Assembly: GCA_900551885.1 (NCBI GenBank)
Contig: URXS01000021.1
Coordinates: forward strand, 1 to 24,379
Source of the DNA: an uncultured Oscillibacter sp.
GTDB taxonomy: Bacteria; Bacillota; Clostridia; Oscillospirales; Oscillospiraceae
Reading direction: 5' to 3'
Length of the DNA stretch: 24,379 nt
A program made the position numbers and the translations under genes. A model generated the notes under the pieces. It saw only the letters and a list, made by a program, of their open reading frames with translations, searched no databases and was not told the DNA's origin. This document shows positions 7,196 to 15,304 of the stretch, piece after piece; the stretch's first letter is position 1; each line of letters starts with the position of its first letter.

Positions 7196-7713
7196 CAAAG
7201 GGCCTTTTCGTAGCAGTTCAGGATCTCCCGGACGAAGCCCATGAAGAAAAACTCCGCCGCCCCGGCGTACTGATAGCCCAGGGAGGGGTACAGCCGGTTG
7301 GCCGGAAGGTTCCCCTCCCAGGTGTCCAGACGGATGACGGTCTTCCCCTGACGGCGGAACTCCTCCTCGCAGAAGGCCACCATCCGCCGGGCCAGGCCTT
7401 TCCCGGACTGATCGGGATGGATACACAGCGTATGGATGACACCCACCTGGTCCGGCTCTGCCGGGATGGCCCAGGGGATGTCACTGTACTCCGGGAGTTG
7501 CTCCCCGTTCAGGTTTACCACTCCCCAGAGAACGCCGTCGTCCTCCCCCACATAGAGGGTCCCGGCCTCCAGAGCAGCGCGGGCATGGTCAACGGTAGGA
7601 TACTTGCCTCGCTGCCAGTTGGTATAGACGGGGCCTCGCTCGTCCCGGTCCAGAATGGCCTCATAGATGCCGGAGATGGCAGGCAGATCAGAGGGAGCGG
7701 CGTGTCGGATCAT
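7195..7713 (-). CDS. GNAT-family N-acetyltransferase
   Basis: 172 residues with the GNAT acetyl-CoA fold. Motif A is visible at about 90-120: VIHTLCIHPDQSGKGLARRM, the Q-x-x-G-x-G/A loop that holds the CoA pyrophosphate. Near the C-terminus, NRLYPSLGYQYAG is the usual motif B region. The N-terminus MIRHAAPSDLPAISGIYEAI is typical of small-molecule GNATs. The acceptor substrate cannot be inferred. AGGAGG lies about 9 nt before the ATG. It sits after the ftsH terminator, so it is probably transcribed separately, though no clear promoter is seen. Confidence 0.88.
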   Translation of the reverse strand: MIRHAAPSDLPAISGIYEAILDRDERGPVYTNWQRGKYPTVDHARAALEAGTLYVGEDDGVLWGVVNLNGEQLPEYSDIPWAIPAEPDQVGVIHTLCIHPDQSGKGLARRMVAFCEEEFRRQGKTVIRLDTWEGNLPANRLYPSLGYQYAGAAEFFFMGFVREILNCYEKAL

Positions 7714-7765
7714 GGGATATACCTCCTATGTTTATCAGTGATTTCAGTGAAAATTCGGGATTACG

Positions 7766-7796
7766 AAAACGGCGCGCCGCCGGGGCAGCGCGCCGT
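7766..7796 (-). terminator. Terminator of ftsH
   Basis: ACGGCGCGC (7769-7777) pairs with GCGCGCCGT (7788-7796). On the minus strand it is followed by TTTT and starts about 14 nt after the ftsH stop. Confidence 0.8.
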
Positions 7797-7809
7797 CTGT
7801 TGGAATCCG

Positions 7810-9978
7810 TCAGTTCTGGGGCGGGGTCTCAGGCTTGTCCTCTGCCGGTGTGTCCTGAGCAGCGGCATTCTCTGTCGGAGCGTCCGGGGCCTCCTGGCCG
7901 GAGGTCTCCTCCACGGATTTGTCCTGGGGCTCCTCCTGGGACTCCGGAGCCTCGATCTTCTGAGAGATCATGTGGACTTTCTTGGCCGCCGGCTCGATCA
8001 CGTCCGGTGTGGAGGGACGGAAGCCCTCCTGGGACCGGGTAGAGGCGTAGGGATTTTCCACCAGTGCCGGGTCCCGACCCTCGATGATCGCCACCATCTC
8101 CGCGCCGGTGATGGTCTCCTTCTCCAACAGGTAGGCCACCACCTTGTCCATGTCCTCCCGGCTCTCCTTGATGACCTCCACAGCAGCCTTATAGCACTTG
8201 TCCAACAGCTCCTTCACCGCCCGGTCCATGGCGGCGGCGGTATCCTGGGCACAGTCCATGCCGTAGCCGCCGTCCAGGTACTGATTCCGGCGGGAGGCCA
8301 GGGCCATCATGCCGAACTCATCGCTCATGCCGAACATGGCCACCATGTTGCGGGCCACGTTGGTGGCGTCCTGGATATCCTGGGAGGCGCCGTTGGTCAT
8401 GGTGTTCATGACCACCTCCTCGGCGGCCCGGCCGCCCATGGAGACAGTGATCTTGGCCATGAGCTCGTCCTTGGTGCGCAACTCCGTCTTGTCCTCCTCC
8501 GGCATCAGCAGGGTGTAGCCCAGAGAGCCCTGGGTGTGGGGGACGATGGTGATTTTCTGCACCGGCTCGGTGTTCTTCTGCTTATAAGCCACCATGGCGT
8601 GTCCCACCTCGTGGTAGGCCACCAGCTTCTTTTCAAACTCGGTGAGAACGCTGCCCTTTTTCTCCGTGCCGGCAATGACCAGCTCGAAGGCGGCCAGCAA
8701 ATCCTCCTGGGTCACCAGCTTACGGCCCTTGCGCACGGCCCGGAGGGCCGCCTCGTTGACCAGGTTAGCCAGGTCCGCGCCCACGCAGCCGGCGGTGGCC
8801 AGGGCCACTTTTTTCAGGTCCACGTCCTCCGCCAGGCGGATGTTCCGGGTATGGACCTGAAGCGTGGCGATACGCCCGGCCAGATTGGGCCGGTCGATGG
8901 TGATGCGGCGGTCGAAGCGGCCGGGCCGGAGCAATGCCTGGTCCAGTACCTCGGGCCGGTTGGTGGCGGCCAGCAGAATGACGCCCTTGGTGGGGTCGAA
9001 GCCGTCCATCTCCGCCAGAAGCTGATTCAGCGTCTGCTCCCGCTCGTCGTTGCCTCCCATGCGGTTGTCACGGGATTTGCCGATGGTATCAATCTCATCG
9101 ATGAAGACGATGCAAGGGGCCACCTTGCTGGCCTCCTTGAACAGGTCCCGGACACGGCTGGCGCCCACGCCTACGAACATCTCCACGAAGTCAGAGCCGG
9201 AGATGGAGAAAAAGGGCACGTTGGCCTCGCCGGCCACGGCCTTGGCCAGCAGGGTCTTGCCGGTACCCGGAGGGCCCACCAGCAATGCGCCCTTGGGCAG
9301 CTTGGCACCGATCTCCGTGTATTTCTGGGGGTTGTGAAGGAAGTCGATGATCTCCGTCAGGGATTCCTTGGCCTCATCCTGGCCGGCCACGTCCCGGAAG
9401 GTAACACCGGTGGACTTCTCCATGTACACCTTGGCGTTGGCCTTGCCCACGCCGCCGATGCCGCCGATGCCGCCCATGCCGCCCTTCTTGTTGATCCAGC
9501 GCATGACCAGGGAGAACATTAGGAAAATGAAGACAAAGGGTACCACATAGCTGATGAGAATGGCCAGAATGGGGTTCATGGCAGCCTGGTACGGCTCACC
9601 GAAGGGAACGCCGGCAGCATCGCACCGGGCAGTAATGGTATCTCCGCTCTCTGTGGGAACGCAGTAGAACTGATAGTCCTTCTCATAGGTCAGCCCAGTC
9701 TCCGGATCCTGATACACATATCCATCTTTTGGTGTGATGATCAGTGTCCCTTCAGTACTGTCCATCTGGACTTCACTGACATGGTCCTCCTCCAGCAGGT
9801 CCAGAAAATCCGTGTATCGGATCTCCACGGAACCGTTGTGGCCGGCGGCGCTGTTCAGGTAACTGCTGGCATAACTGACAACAATTGTCAGCAGTGCCGC
9901 CCAGCACAGCAAGGAAACCACGCCCTTCCAATTGCTGTTTTTGTTGTTTTTATTATTCTTGTTGTCGTTTTGGTTCAT
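7810..9978 (-). CDS. ftsH: ATP-dependent zinc metalloprotease FtsH
   Basis: 722 residues; membrane-bound AAA+ protease that removes misfolded and short-lived membrane and regulatory proteins as a hexamer. Seen in order: Asn/Lys-rich cytoplasmic start, transmembrane helix about 19-41, extracytoplasmic FtsH_ext domain (about 50-130), second helix about 135-159, Gly-rich linker (GGMGGIGGIGGVG), Walker A GPPGTGKT (235-242), Walker B IVFIDEID, second region of homology (ATNRPEVLDQALLRPGRFDR), and the zinc site H456-E-V-G-H460. The C-terminus has an unusual Glu/Pro/Gln-rich tail of about 90 residues after the protease domain. The ATG at 9978 is chosen because GAGGAG lies 8 nt upstream; a TTG codon at 9996 overlaps that ribosome site. 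Confidence 0.96.
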   Translation of the reverse strand: MNQNDNKNNKNNKNSNWKGVVSLLCWAALLTIVVSYASSYLNSAAGHNGSVEIRYTDFLDLLEEDHVSEVQMDSTEGTLIITPKDGYVYQDPETGLTYEKDYQFYCVPTESGDTITARCDAAGVPFGEPYQAAMNPILAILISYVVPFVFIFLMFSLVMRWINKKGGMGGIGGIGGVGKANAKVYMEKSTGVTFRDVAGQDEAKESLTEIIDFLHNPQKYTEIGAKLPKGALLVGPPGTGKTLLAKAVAGEANVPFFSISGSDFVEMFVGVGASRVRDLFKEASKVAPCIVFIDEIDTIGKSRDNRMGGNDEREQTLNQLLAEMDGFDPTKGVILLAATNRPEVLDQALLRPGRFDRRITIDRPNLAGRIATLQVHTRNIRLAEDVDLKKVALATAGCVGADLANLVNEAALRAVRKGRKLVTQEDLLAAFELVIAGTEKKGSVLTEFEKKLVAYHEVGHAMVAYKQKNTEPVQKITIVPHTQGSLGYTLLMPEEDKTELRTKDELMAKITVSMGGRAAEEVVMNTMTNGASQDIQDATNVARNMVAMFGMSDEFGMMALASRRNQYLDGGYGMDCAQDTAAAMDRAVKELLDKCYKAAVEVIKESREDMDKVVAYLLEKETITGAEMVAIIEGRDPALVENPYASTRSQEGFRPSTPDVIEPAAKKVHMISQKIEAPESQEEPQDKSVEETSGQEAPDAPTENAAAQDTPAEDKPETPPQN

Positions 9979-10040
9979 GTATGGAACTCCTCTCAAGTGA
10001 AAGGCCGGACATTAATAAGGCCGGGGTGCAATTCCATGAA

Positions 10041-10069
10041 AGTATATCACAGAAGTGACGGAGCTACAA
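10041..10069 (-). promoter_or_regulatory. Promoter of ftsH
   Basis: Minus strand TTGTAG (10069-10064), a 17-nt spacer ending TGA, then TATACT (10046-10041), so an extended -10. The leader is about 55 nt. No CtsR or HrcA/CIRCE repeat is seen. Confidence 0.6.
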
Positions 10070-10111
10070 GGAAAAGCAATGGATTTTTGATGAAATTTCT
10101 GTGAATTCCAC

Positions 10112-10140
10112 TTTATTGTGCCCGGCGCTTATGGTATACT
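10112..10140 (+). promoter_or_regulatory. Promoter of the rlmB-like gene
   Basis: Extended -10 TGG-TATACT (TATACT at 10135-10140) with a weak TTTATT -35 seventeen nt upstream. Start expected near 10147, and GGGGAG follows before the ATG at 10182. It is divergent from the ftsH promoter. Confidence 0.6.
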
Positions 10141-10181
10141 AAACTGCAAATGTGACAGAAACTTTGCTTGGGGGAGACACC

Positions 10182-10949
10182 ATGGACCAACAGAAAAAGA
10201 ACGATCTGACCGCCGAGGCCGACGGTATCATCGAAGGACGCAACGCCGTCATCGAGGCACTGCGGGCCGGAGAGAGCATTGACAAAATCTACCTGCAAAA
10301 GGGCGAGACGGACCGGACGCTGGGCCACATCGCCTCCAAGGCCCGTGCCGCCGGGGTTGTGGTGGTGGAGGCGGACAAGCGCAAGTTGGACGCCATGAGC
10401 CGTACCCACGCCCACCAGGGCGTCATCGCCCTGGCGGCGGTGCGGGAATACGTCAGTGTGGAGAGCATCCTCCAGCGGGCGGCGGACCGGGGAGAGGCGC
10501 CTTTGATCGTGGTATGCGACGAGATCTCTGACCCGCACAATCTGGGTGCCATCATCCGTACTGCCGAGTGCGCCGGGGCCCACGGTGTCATCATTCCCAA
10601 GCGCCGCAGCGCGGGACTGACCGCCGTGGTGGCAAAGACCTCCGCCGGCGCAGTGGCCCACGTACCGGTGGCCCGGGTGCCCAACATCCCGTCTCTGCTG
10701 AAGGACCTGAAAAAGCAGGGTGTGTGGGTCTTCGGAACCGCCGCTCAGGGAACCACGTCTCTATACGACGCGGATTTGAAAGGACCCGCCGCCATCGTCA
10801 TCGGCAGTGAGGGTGAGGGCATGACCCGTCTGGCTATGGAGAACTGCGATTTCCTCGTCAGCATCCCCATGCGGGGAAAACTAAATTCCCTCAACGCCAG
10901 TGCCGCCGCCGCCATTTTACTGTACGAGGCAGTGCGTCAGCGGGGATAA
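10182..10949 (+). CDS. rlmB: TrmH/SpoU-family RNA 2'-O-methyltransferase, RlmB type
   Basis: 255 residues. The N-terminal substrate-binding domain (about 15-95) begins IIEGRNAVIEALRAG, typical of RlmB/TrmH group 3. The SPOUT catalytic domain shows motif 1 (DPHNLGAIIRTAECAGAHGV, catalytic Asn and Arg), motif 2 (IVIGSEGEGM) and motif 3 (IPMRGKLNSLNASAAAAILL), which form the trefoil knot binding S-adenosylmethionine. RlmB methylates the ribose of G2251 in 23S rRNA; the paralogue specificity is inferred. The start at 10182 follows GGGGAG by 6 nt. An in-frame GTG at 10152 sits too near the transcript start. The stop is 45 nt before the P-type-ATPase-like gene with no terminator between, so the two are probably cotranscribed. 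Confidence 0.9.
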   Translation: MDQQKKNDLTAEADGIIEGRNAVIEALRAGESIDKIYLQKGETDRTLGHIASKARAAGVVVVEADKRKLDAMSRTHAHQGVIALAAVREYVSVESILQRAADRGEAPLIVVCDEISDPHNLGAIIRTAECAGAHGVIIPKRRSAGLTAVVAKTSAGAVAHVPVARVPNIPSLLKDLKKQGVWVFGTAAQGTTSLYDADLKGPAAIVIGSEGEGMTRLAMENCDFLVSIPMRGKLNSLNASAAAAILLYEAVRQRG

Positions 10950-10994
10950 GCCCTGGAAGGCAACGGGATCACGGATAAGATAAAGAGGATCGAT

Positions 10995-13079
10995 ATGCTT
11001 CCAAAAGACGCGGACAATCAATACGACGATCTGCTCTCAGGCGGTGTGCCCCCCGCCCAGGAGGAGTTCTCCCTGGAGGAGATCCTGGCGGAGTACGGCG
11101 CCGGAGAGGAACAGCGGCTGCTGCGGGGGACTGAGGCGGAAGAGCCGCCTGCAGCGCCTCCGGTGGTGAAGGAGAAGCCCTCTGCCGCGGCATCGGAAAA
11201 GAGCCACCCCCCTGTTGCTGAAGCTCCGACAGAGGAGGAAAAACTGGCCGAAGAGCTGCCGCCAGCTCCCCGGCCCATCTCCCTGGAAGATGTGGTGGGC
11301 AGCACTGTGGACGCGGTGATGGAGGAGCGGCAGGAGCCGCTGCTGAAGCGCCGGCGCCGGGGGCTGTTCTCCCGCAAGCCCATGGTGGAGGAGGAGACGG
11401 AGGAGCTGTATCAGCGGCCTCCGGCACCCGAACCGGAACCGGAACCCGAGCCTATCGGCCCGGAGCCGGATCTGCTGGATGTGTCGGAGACCTGTCGCCG
11501 GGAGAGCCGGATTCTGAGTGGCCCTCTACCAATAGCCGCAGCGGTATCGCTGCTGCCGGCGATTTTACTGGCGGCGGAAGCTTATGGGCTGGAGATTCCC
11601 CTCTGGACCGGCCAGGTGCAGACCCAGTGCCTGGTACTTCTGGGGTGCCTGCTGGTGGTGTCGTTGTTGACCCGTCGGGTCTACCTGCGGGCCTTTCGTC
11701 TGCTGGCGCGAAAGCGGTGCTCCAGCCAATTGCTGGCTGTCCTGTCGGCATTGGCCTCGGCGGCGGACTGCGTGGTACGGCTGACCTCCCAGACCCGGAC
11801 AGACACCATGCCCTATGCCGCCGTCAGTTGCATGGCACTGACCTTCGCCCTGTGGGGCGCTGCCCGGGAGGGTCAGGGATATTGTGACACCTTCCGGGCA
11901 GCGGCGGTGGATGACGACCCGCCGTATCTGGTGACGGAGACGGACCGGGGCGCCTGCAAACAGCGGGGCGCCGTGCCGGGCTTTTACACCACTGCCATCC
12001 GGGACGACGCGGTGACGCTGTGGCAGGCAATCCTTTTGCCGGTGGTACTGACAGCCACCGTGATCTTCGCCGGACTCAGCTCTCTGGGGCAAGGCCGCGG
12101 AGCGGACTTTTTCCTGAACTGGTCCGCTATTCTGGGCGCCGGAGCCACGTTTGCCCTGCCGCTGTGCTGGGGTCTGCCCTTTGCCCGTCTGGCCCGGCAT
12201 TTGCAAAAGGCCGGTTGCGCGGTAGCCGGCTGGAGCGGTGCCGAAAAAATCAGTGGCCAGCGGCGGATGATCCTGACGGATGGGGATCTGTTCCCGCCCG
12301 GCACCATCCAGCTCAACGGTGTCAAGGTCTTTGGAGAGGAAATTCCCCGGGCGGCCTCCTACGCCGCCACGTTGGCCCGGTGTGCCGGGTGCGGGCTGGA
12401 GCGACTGTTTGACGGCCTGCTCCGCAGCGAGGGCGGCCACTATCAGGAGGCCCAGGACTTCAGTTTTTACGAGGAGGGCGGCTACTCCGCCACCATCCAT
12501 GGTGAGACGGTCCTGCTGGGCACCGCCTCCTTCATGCGGAAGATGGAGGTACGGCTGCCGGGGAACATCAATCTGCGCACCGGCATCTTCCTGGCGGTGG
12601 ACCGCCAGCTCACGGCAGCCTTTGCGGTCAAGTACCACGCATCGGAAAATGTGGACTTTGCCCTGCGGCTGATGCGGCGGTGCCGTGTGACTCCAGTACT
12701 GGCTTCCCGGGACCCCAACATCACACCGGCCCTGCTGAAACGGAAATTTCACAAGGGTGTGAAGGTGGAGTACCCGGACCTGACGGACCGGGTGGCCCTC
12801 AGTGAGGCAGAACAGGACCGGGGACTTCCCCGGGCCCTGATCTTCCGGGAAGGGCTGCTGCCCTACGCTGAAACCGTGGCCGGCAGCCGCCGGTTGTGCA
12901 GGGCAGTGCGGCGGGCGGCTGGGCTGTCCTTCTTTGCCAGCGCCGCCGGAACCCTGCTGACATCCTATCTGGCTTTCCAGGGATCCTATGACTTGCTGAC
13001 GCCCCTGGCGCTGCTGGTATTCTGTCTGCTCTGGACGGCGCCGGTTCTGCTGATGGCGGACTGGACTGGCCGCTATTGA
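10995..13079 (+). CDS. P1B-type ATPase-like membrane pseudoenzyme (catalytic motifs lost)
   Basis: 694 residues. Residues 1-170 are acidic, Pro/Glu-rich and probably disordered (EPEPEPEPEP, RRRRGLFSRK). Then come eight hydrophobic segments at about 176-196, 211-229, 245-262, 274-291, 342-365, 374-395, 641-663 and 668-690: the MA, MB, M1-M6 order of P1B metal ATPases. The loop between the 4th and 5th helices, which should hold the actuator domain with TGE, has only about 50 residues and no TGE. The 6th helix keeps a Pro/Cys motif (LPLCWGLP, 388-395) at the CPC position. The large loop starts with MILTDGDLFPPGT (425-437) where DKTGTLT belongs. A P1B N-domain-like stretch (GYSATIHGETVLLGTASFM) follows, then VLASRD (568-573) in place of the LTGD motif. 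No GDGxND is present before LLPYAETVAGSRRLCRAVRR. Family and loss of function are my inference from order and spacing. The ATG at 10995 follows GAGGA by 6 nt. Confidence 0.7.
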   Translation: MLPKDADNQYDDLLSGGVPPAQEEFSLEEILAEYGAGEEQRLLRGTEAEEPPAAPPVVKEKPSAAASEKSHPPVAEAPTEEEKLAEELPPAPRPISLEDVVGSTVDAVMEERQEPLLKRRRRGLFSRKPMVEEETEELYQRPPAPEPEPEPEPIGPEPDLLDVSETCRRESRILSGPLPIAAAVSLLPAILLAAEAYGLEIPLWTGQVQTQCLVLLGCLLVVSLLTRRVYLRAFRLLARKRCSSQLLAVLSALASAADCVVRLTSQTRTDTMPYAAVSCMALTFALWGAAREGQGYCDTFRAAAVDDDPPYLVTETDRGACKQRGAVPGFYTTAIRDDAVTLWQAILLPVVLTATVIFAGLSSLGQGRGADFFLNWSAILGAGATFALPLCWGLPFARLARHLQKAGCAVAGWSGAEKISGQRRMILTDGDLFPPGTIQLNGVKVFGEEIPRAASYAATLARCAGCGLERLFDGLLRSEGGHYQEAQDFSFYEEGGYSATIHGETVLLGTASFMRKMEVRLPGNINLRTGIFLAVDRQLTAAFAVKYHASENVDFALRLMRRCRVTPVLASRDPNITPALLKRKFHKGVKVEYPDLTDRVALSEAEQDRGLPRALIFREGLLPYAETVAGSRRLCRAVRRAAGLSFFASAAGTLLTSYLAFQGSYDLLTPLALLVFCLLWTAPVLLMADWTGRY

Positions 13080-13396
13080 ACCAAACAGTTCTTTCCTGAA
13101 TGGAGCTCAATTTGTGCCATCTCGCTGGCTGCATCCCTCCGCACTGATTTCAGGGAATCGGGACAGCCCACGCAGTGAGCAAGGACACCCGCTCCTACAG
13201 GCGCTTACAATGTGACAATCCCCCTCCCGCCATTGGGGGGAGGGGGATTGTATTGCCTCTGGAAACGTTCCCGAAGGAGAAAGCAGCTCTCCGGATGCAG
13301 AGCTGGGCGAATCGCAGTCTGTTCTGACAAGGCGTTGAAGGGATTGGCCGCACAGCCGTCGGCAGCTCCGCTGCTTCACGGATGCGGCGTCTCGCT
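13080..13396. other. 317-bp intergenic stretch between convergent genes
   Basis: No credible gene. Open frames here have no ribosome site and no recognisable domain. It holds the strong palindrome at 13215-13251 and some small inverted repeats (for example AGCTCT/AGAGCT near 13289-13308). Its content looks like a dispersed intergenic element, but that needs a genome self-comparison. Confidence 0.5.
13215..13251. terminator. C/G-rich palindrome, probable bidirectional terminator or repeat element
   Basis: ACAATCCCCCTCCC (13215-13228) pairs perfectly with GGGAGGGGGATTGT (13238-13251), a 14-bp stem with a 9-nt loop. There is no proper T-run on either side, so termination would be weak. It is placed between convergent transcripts. 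Confidence 0.5.
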
Positions 13397-15304
13397 TTAC
13401 GAAAGCTCGGCCTGACCCGTATAGAGCTGATAGTACCGGCCCTTCTGGGCCAGCAGGTCGGCGTGGTCGCCCCGCTCGATGATCTCGCCCTGCTCCAGGA
13501 CCATGATGGCCTTGGCATTGCGGACGGTGGAGAGCCGGTGGGCAATGACGAACACGGTGCGTCCGGCCATGAGCCGGTCCATGCCCTGCTCGATGAGCTT
13601 TTCCGTCCGGGTGTCGATGGAGCTGGTGGCCTCATCCAGGATCAACACCGGCGGATTGGCGCAGGCTGCCCGGGCGATGTTCAGAAGCTGGCGCTCGCCC
13701 TGGGAGAGGTTGCCGCCGTCGCCGGAGAGGACCGTCTGGTAGCCGTGGGGCAGACGGCGGATGAAGCTGTCGGCACCGGCCATGGCCGCGGCGGCCTCCA
13801 CCTCTTCGTCGGTGGCCTCCAGCCGGCCGTAGCGGATGTTGTCGGCCACGGTGCCGGTAAACAGATGGGTGTCCTGCAGGACAACGCCCAGAGACCGGCG
13901 CAGGGAATCCTTTTCAATATCCCGGACGTCGATGCCGTCGTAGGTGATGGTGCCTTCCTGGATCTCATAGAAGCGGTTGATCAGGTTGGTGATGGTGGTC
14001 TTGCCGGCACCGGTGGAACCCACAAATGCGATCTTCTGGCCGGGTTTGGCGTACAGAGAGATACCGTGGAGAACGGTTTTCTTCTCATCATAGCCAAAAA
14101 CCACATGGTCGAAGCGCACGTCGCCCCGTACCTGGACCAAGGTGCCGTCAGGCTTCTTCCAGGCCCATTCGCCGGTGTCGAAATTGGCCTCGGTCAGCTT
14201 GCCAGTCCGGTCCTCGGTGACCCGTACCAGCTTCACCTTGCCCGTGTCAATTTCAGGCTGGGCCTCCATGATCTCGAAGACCCGCTCCGCGCCGGCTACG
14301 GCGGAGAGAATGGTATTCACCTGCTGGGAGATCTGGGTGATGGGCTGGCTGACCTGCCGGGTGTACTGGAGGAACGCCGCCAGGTCACCCAGTTGGAAGG
14401 TGCCGCTGCCGATGGCGAAGATGGCACCCACACCGCAGGTAATGGCGTAGTTGATATAGCTGAGGTTGCCCATGGCGGGCATCATGGCGCCGCCGTAGGC
14501 CTGGGCCCGGGTGGCAGCCTGCCGGTAGGCCTCGTTGCGCTCCCGGAAGCCCTCCTTGGCCGCCGGCTCGTGGTTAAAGACCTTGATGACCTTCTGGCCC
14601 TCGATCATTTCCTCAATGTAGCCGTTGACGGTGCCCAGGGCCGCCTGCTGGGCGGCAAAGTAGCGCCGGGAGCGGCCACCGATGATTTTGACCACCCGCA
14701 GCATCACCACCAGCATGACCAGGGTGATCAGGGTCAGTGCCGGGCTCAGCACGATCATCATGATGATCGTGCCTGTAAAGTTCAGTGTGCAGGAGATCAG
14801 GCTGCCGAAGCTGTTGTTCAGAGCCTCTGAGATGGTATCGATATCATTGGTATAGCGGCTCATCAGCTCGCCGTGGGTATGGGTGTCGAAAAATTTCAGG
14901 GGCAGGGTCTGCATCCGGTCAAACAGGTCCGCGCGGATCTTCGCCACGGTGTTCTGGGACACATGTACCATGATGCGGGCATAGCCGAAGGAGCACAGGG
15001 CCCCGGTCAGATATACCGCCCCCATGATGGCCAGCATCCGGGCAAGGCCCGGAAAGTCGCCGGGAAGGATATAGTCGTTGATCAGGGGTTTAATCAGATA
15101 GGACCCGCCCACGGTACAGGCAGAGCTGATCACCAGCAGCACCGCCACCAGGATCAGCAGGTGGGTGTACCGCCCCAGATAACGCATCAGCTTGCCCAGC
15201 GTACCCCGCAGATCCTTGGGCTTTTGATAGCCGTGCCGGCCAGGCCCCCGTCCGGGGCCGCCGCCCGTTCCCATGGGGCGAGTGGTATTCTTCTGCTCAG
15301 CCAT
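13397..15304 (-). CDS. ABC exporter half, heterodimer subunit 2 (canonical catalytic site)
   Basis: 635 residues: a Gly/Arg-rich start, six-helix ABC transmembrane domain (about 45-350), then the ATPase domain. Walker A is GSTGAGKT (429-436), the signature is the variant LSQGE (533-537), and Walker B is LILDEATSS with catalytic E558, then AHR with the switch histidine. It resembles multidrug or lipid exporters of the LmrCD/YheHI/YfiBC kind. The start is the ATG at 15304, overlapping the stop of subunit 1 by 8 nt (ATGGCTGA), with GGAG 9 nt upstream. A TTG just before (15307) is also possible. The overlap suggests coupled translation, so the two halves are made in equal amount. Substrate unknown. 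Confidence 0.92.
   Translation of the reverse strand: MAEQKNTTRPMGTGGGPGRGPGRHGYQKPKDLRGTLGKLMRYLGRYTHLLILVAVLLVISSACTVGGSYLIKPLINDYILPGDFPGLARMLAIMGAVYLTGALCSFGYARIMVHVSQNTVAKIRADLFDRMQTLPLKFFDTHTHGELMSRYTNDIDTISEALNNSFGSLISCTLNFTGTIIMMIVLSPALTLITLVMLVVMLRVVKIIGGRSRRYFAAQQAALGTVNGYIEEMIEGQKVIKVFNHEPAAKEGFRERNEAYRQAATRAQAYGGAMMPAMGNLSYINYAITCGVGAIFAIGSGTFQLGDLAAFLQYTRQVSQPITQISQQVNTILSAVAGAERVFEIMEAQPEIDTGKVKLVRVTEDRTGKLTEANFDTGEWAWKKPDGTLVQVRGDVRFDHVVFGYDEKKTVLHGISLYAKPGQKIAFVGSTGAGKTTITNLINRFYEIQEGTITYDGIDVRDIEKDSLRRSLGVVLQDTHLFTGTVADNIRYGRLEATDEEVEAAAAMAGADSFIRRLPHGYQTVLSGDGGNLSQGERQLLNIARAACANPPVLILDEATSSIDTRTEKLIEQGMDRLMAGRTVFVIAHRLSTVRNAKAIMVLEQGEIIERGDHADLLAQKGRYYQLYTGQAELS

Noticed and set aside
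9448..9484. Short tandem repeat of a GCCGCCGAT-like unit in ftsH
   Set aside because: It encodes the usual Gly-rich linker after the second membrane helix of FtsH; no sign of phase variation or array function.
7417..9522. 701-codon open frame on the plus strand opposite ftsH
   Set aside because: It lies wholly antisense to a clear ftsH, has low-complexity His/Gly/Leu composition and no ribosome site. It is an effect of high GC and third-position bias.
11420..11462. Repeat encoding Pro-Glu pairs
   Set aside because: Low-complexity coding sequence in a disordered N-terminus, not an independent repeat element.
11565..12752. 395-codon minus-strand frame inside the P-type-ATPase-like gene
   Set aside because: The plus-strand frame has eight membrane helices and a good ribosome site; this frame has no such features.
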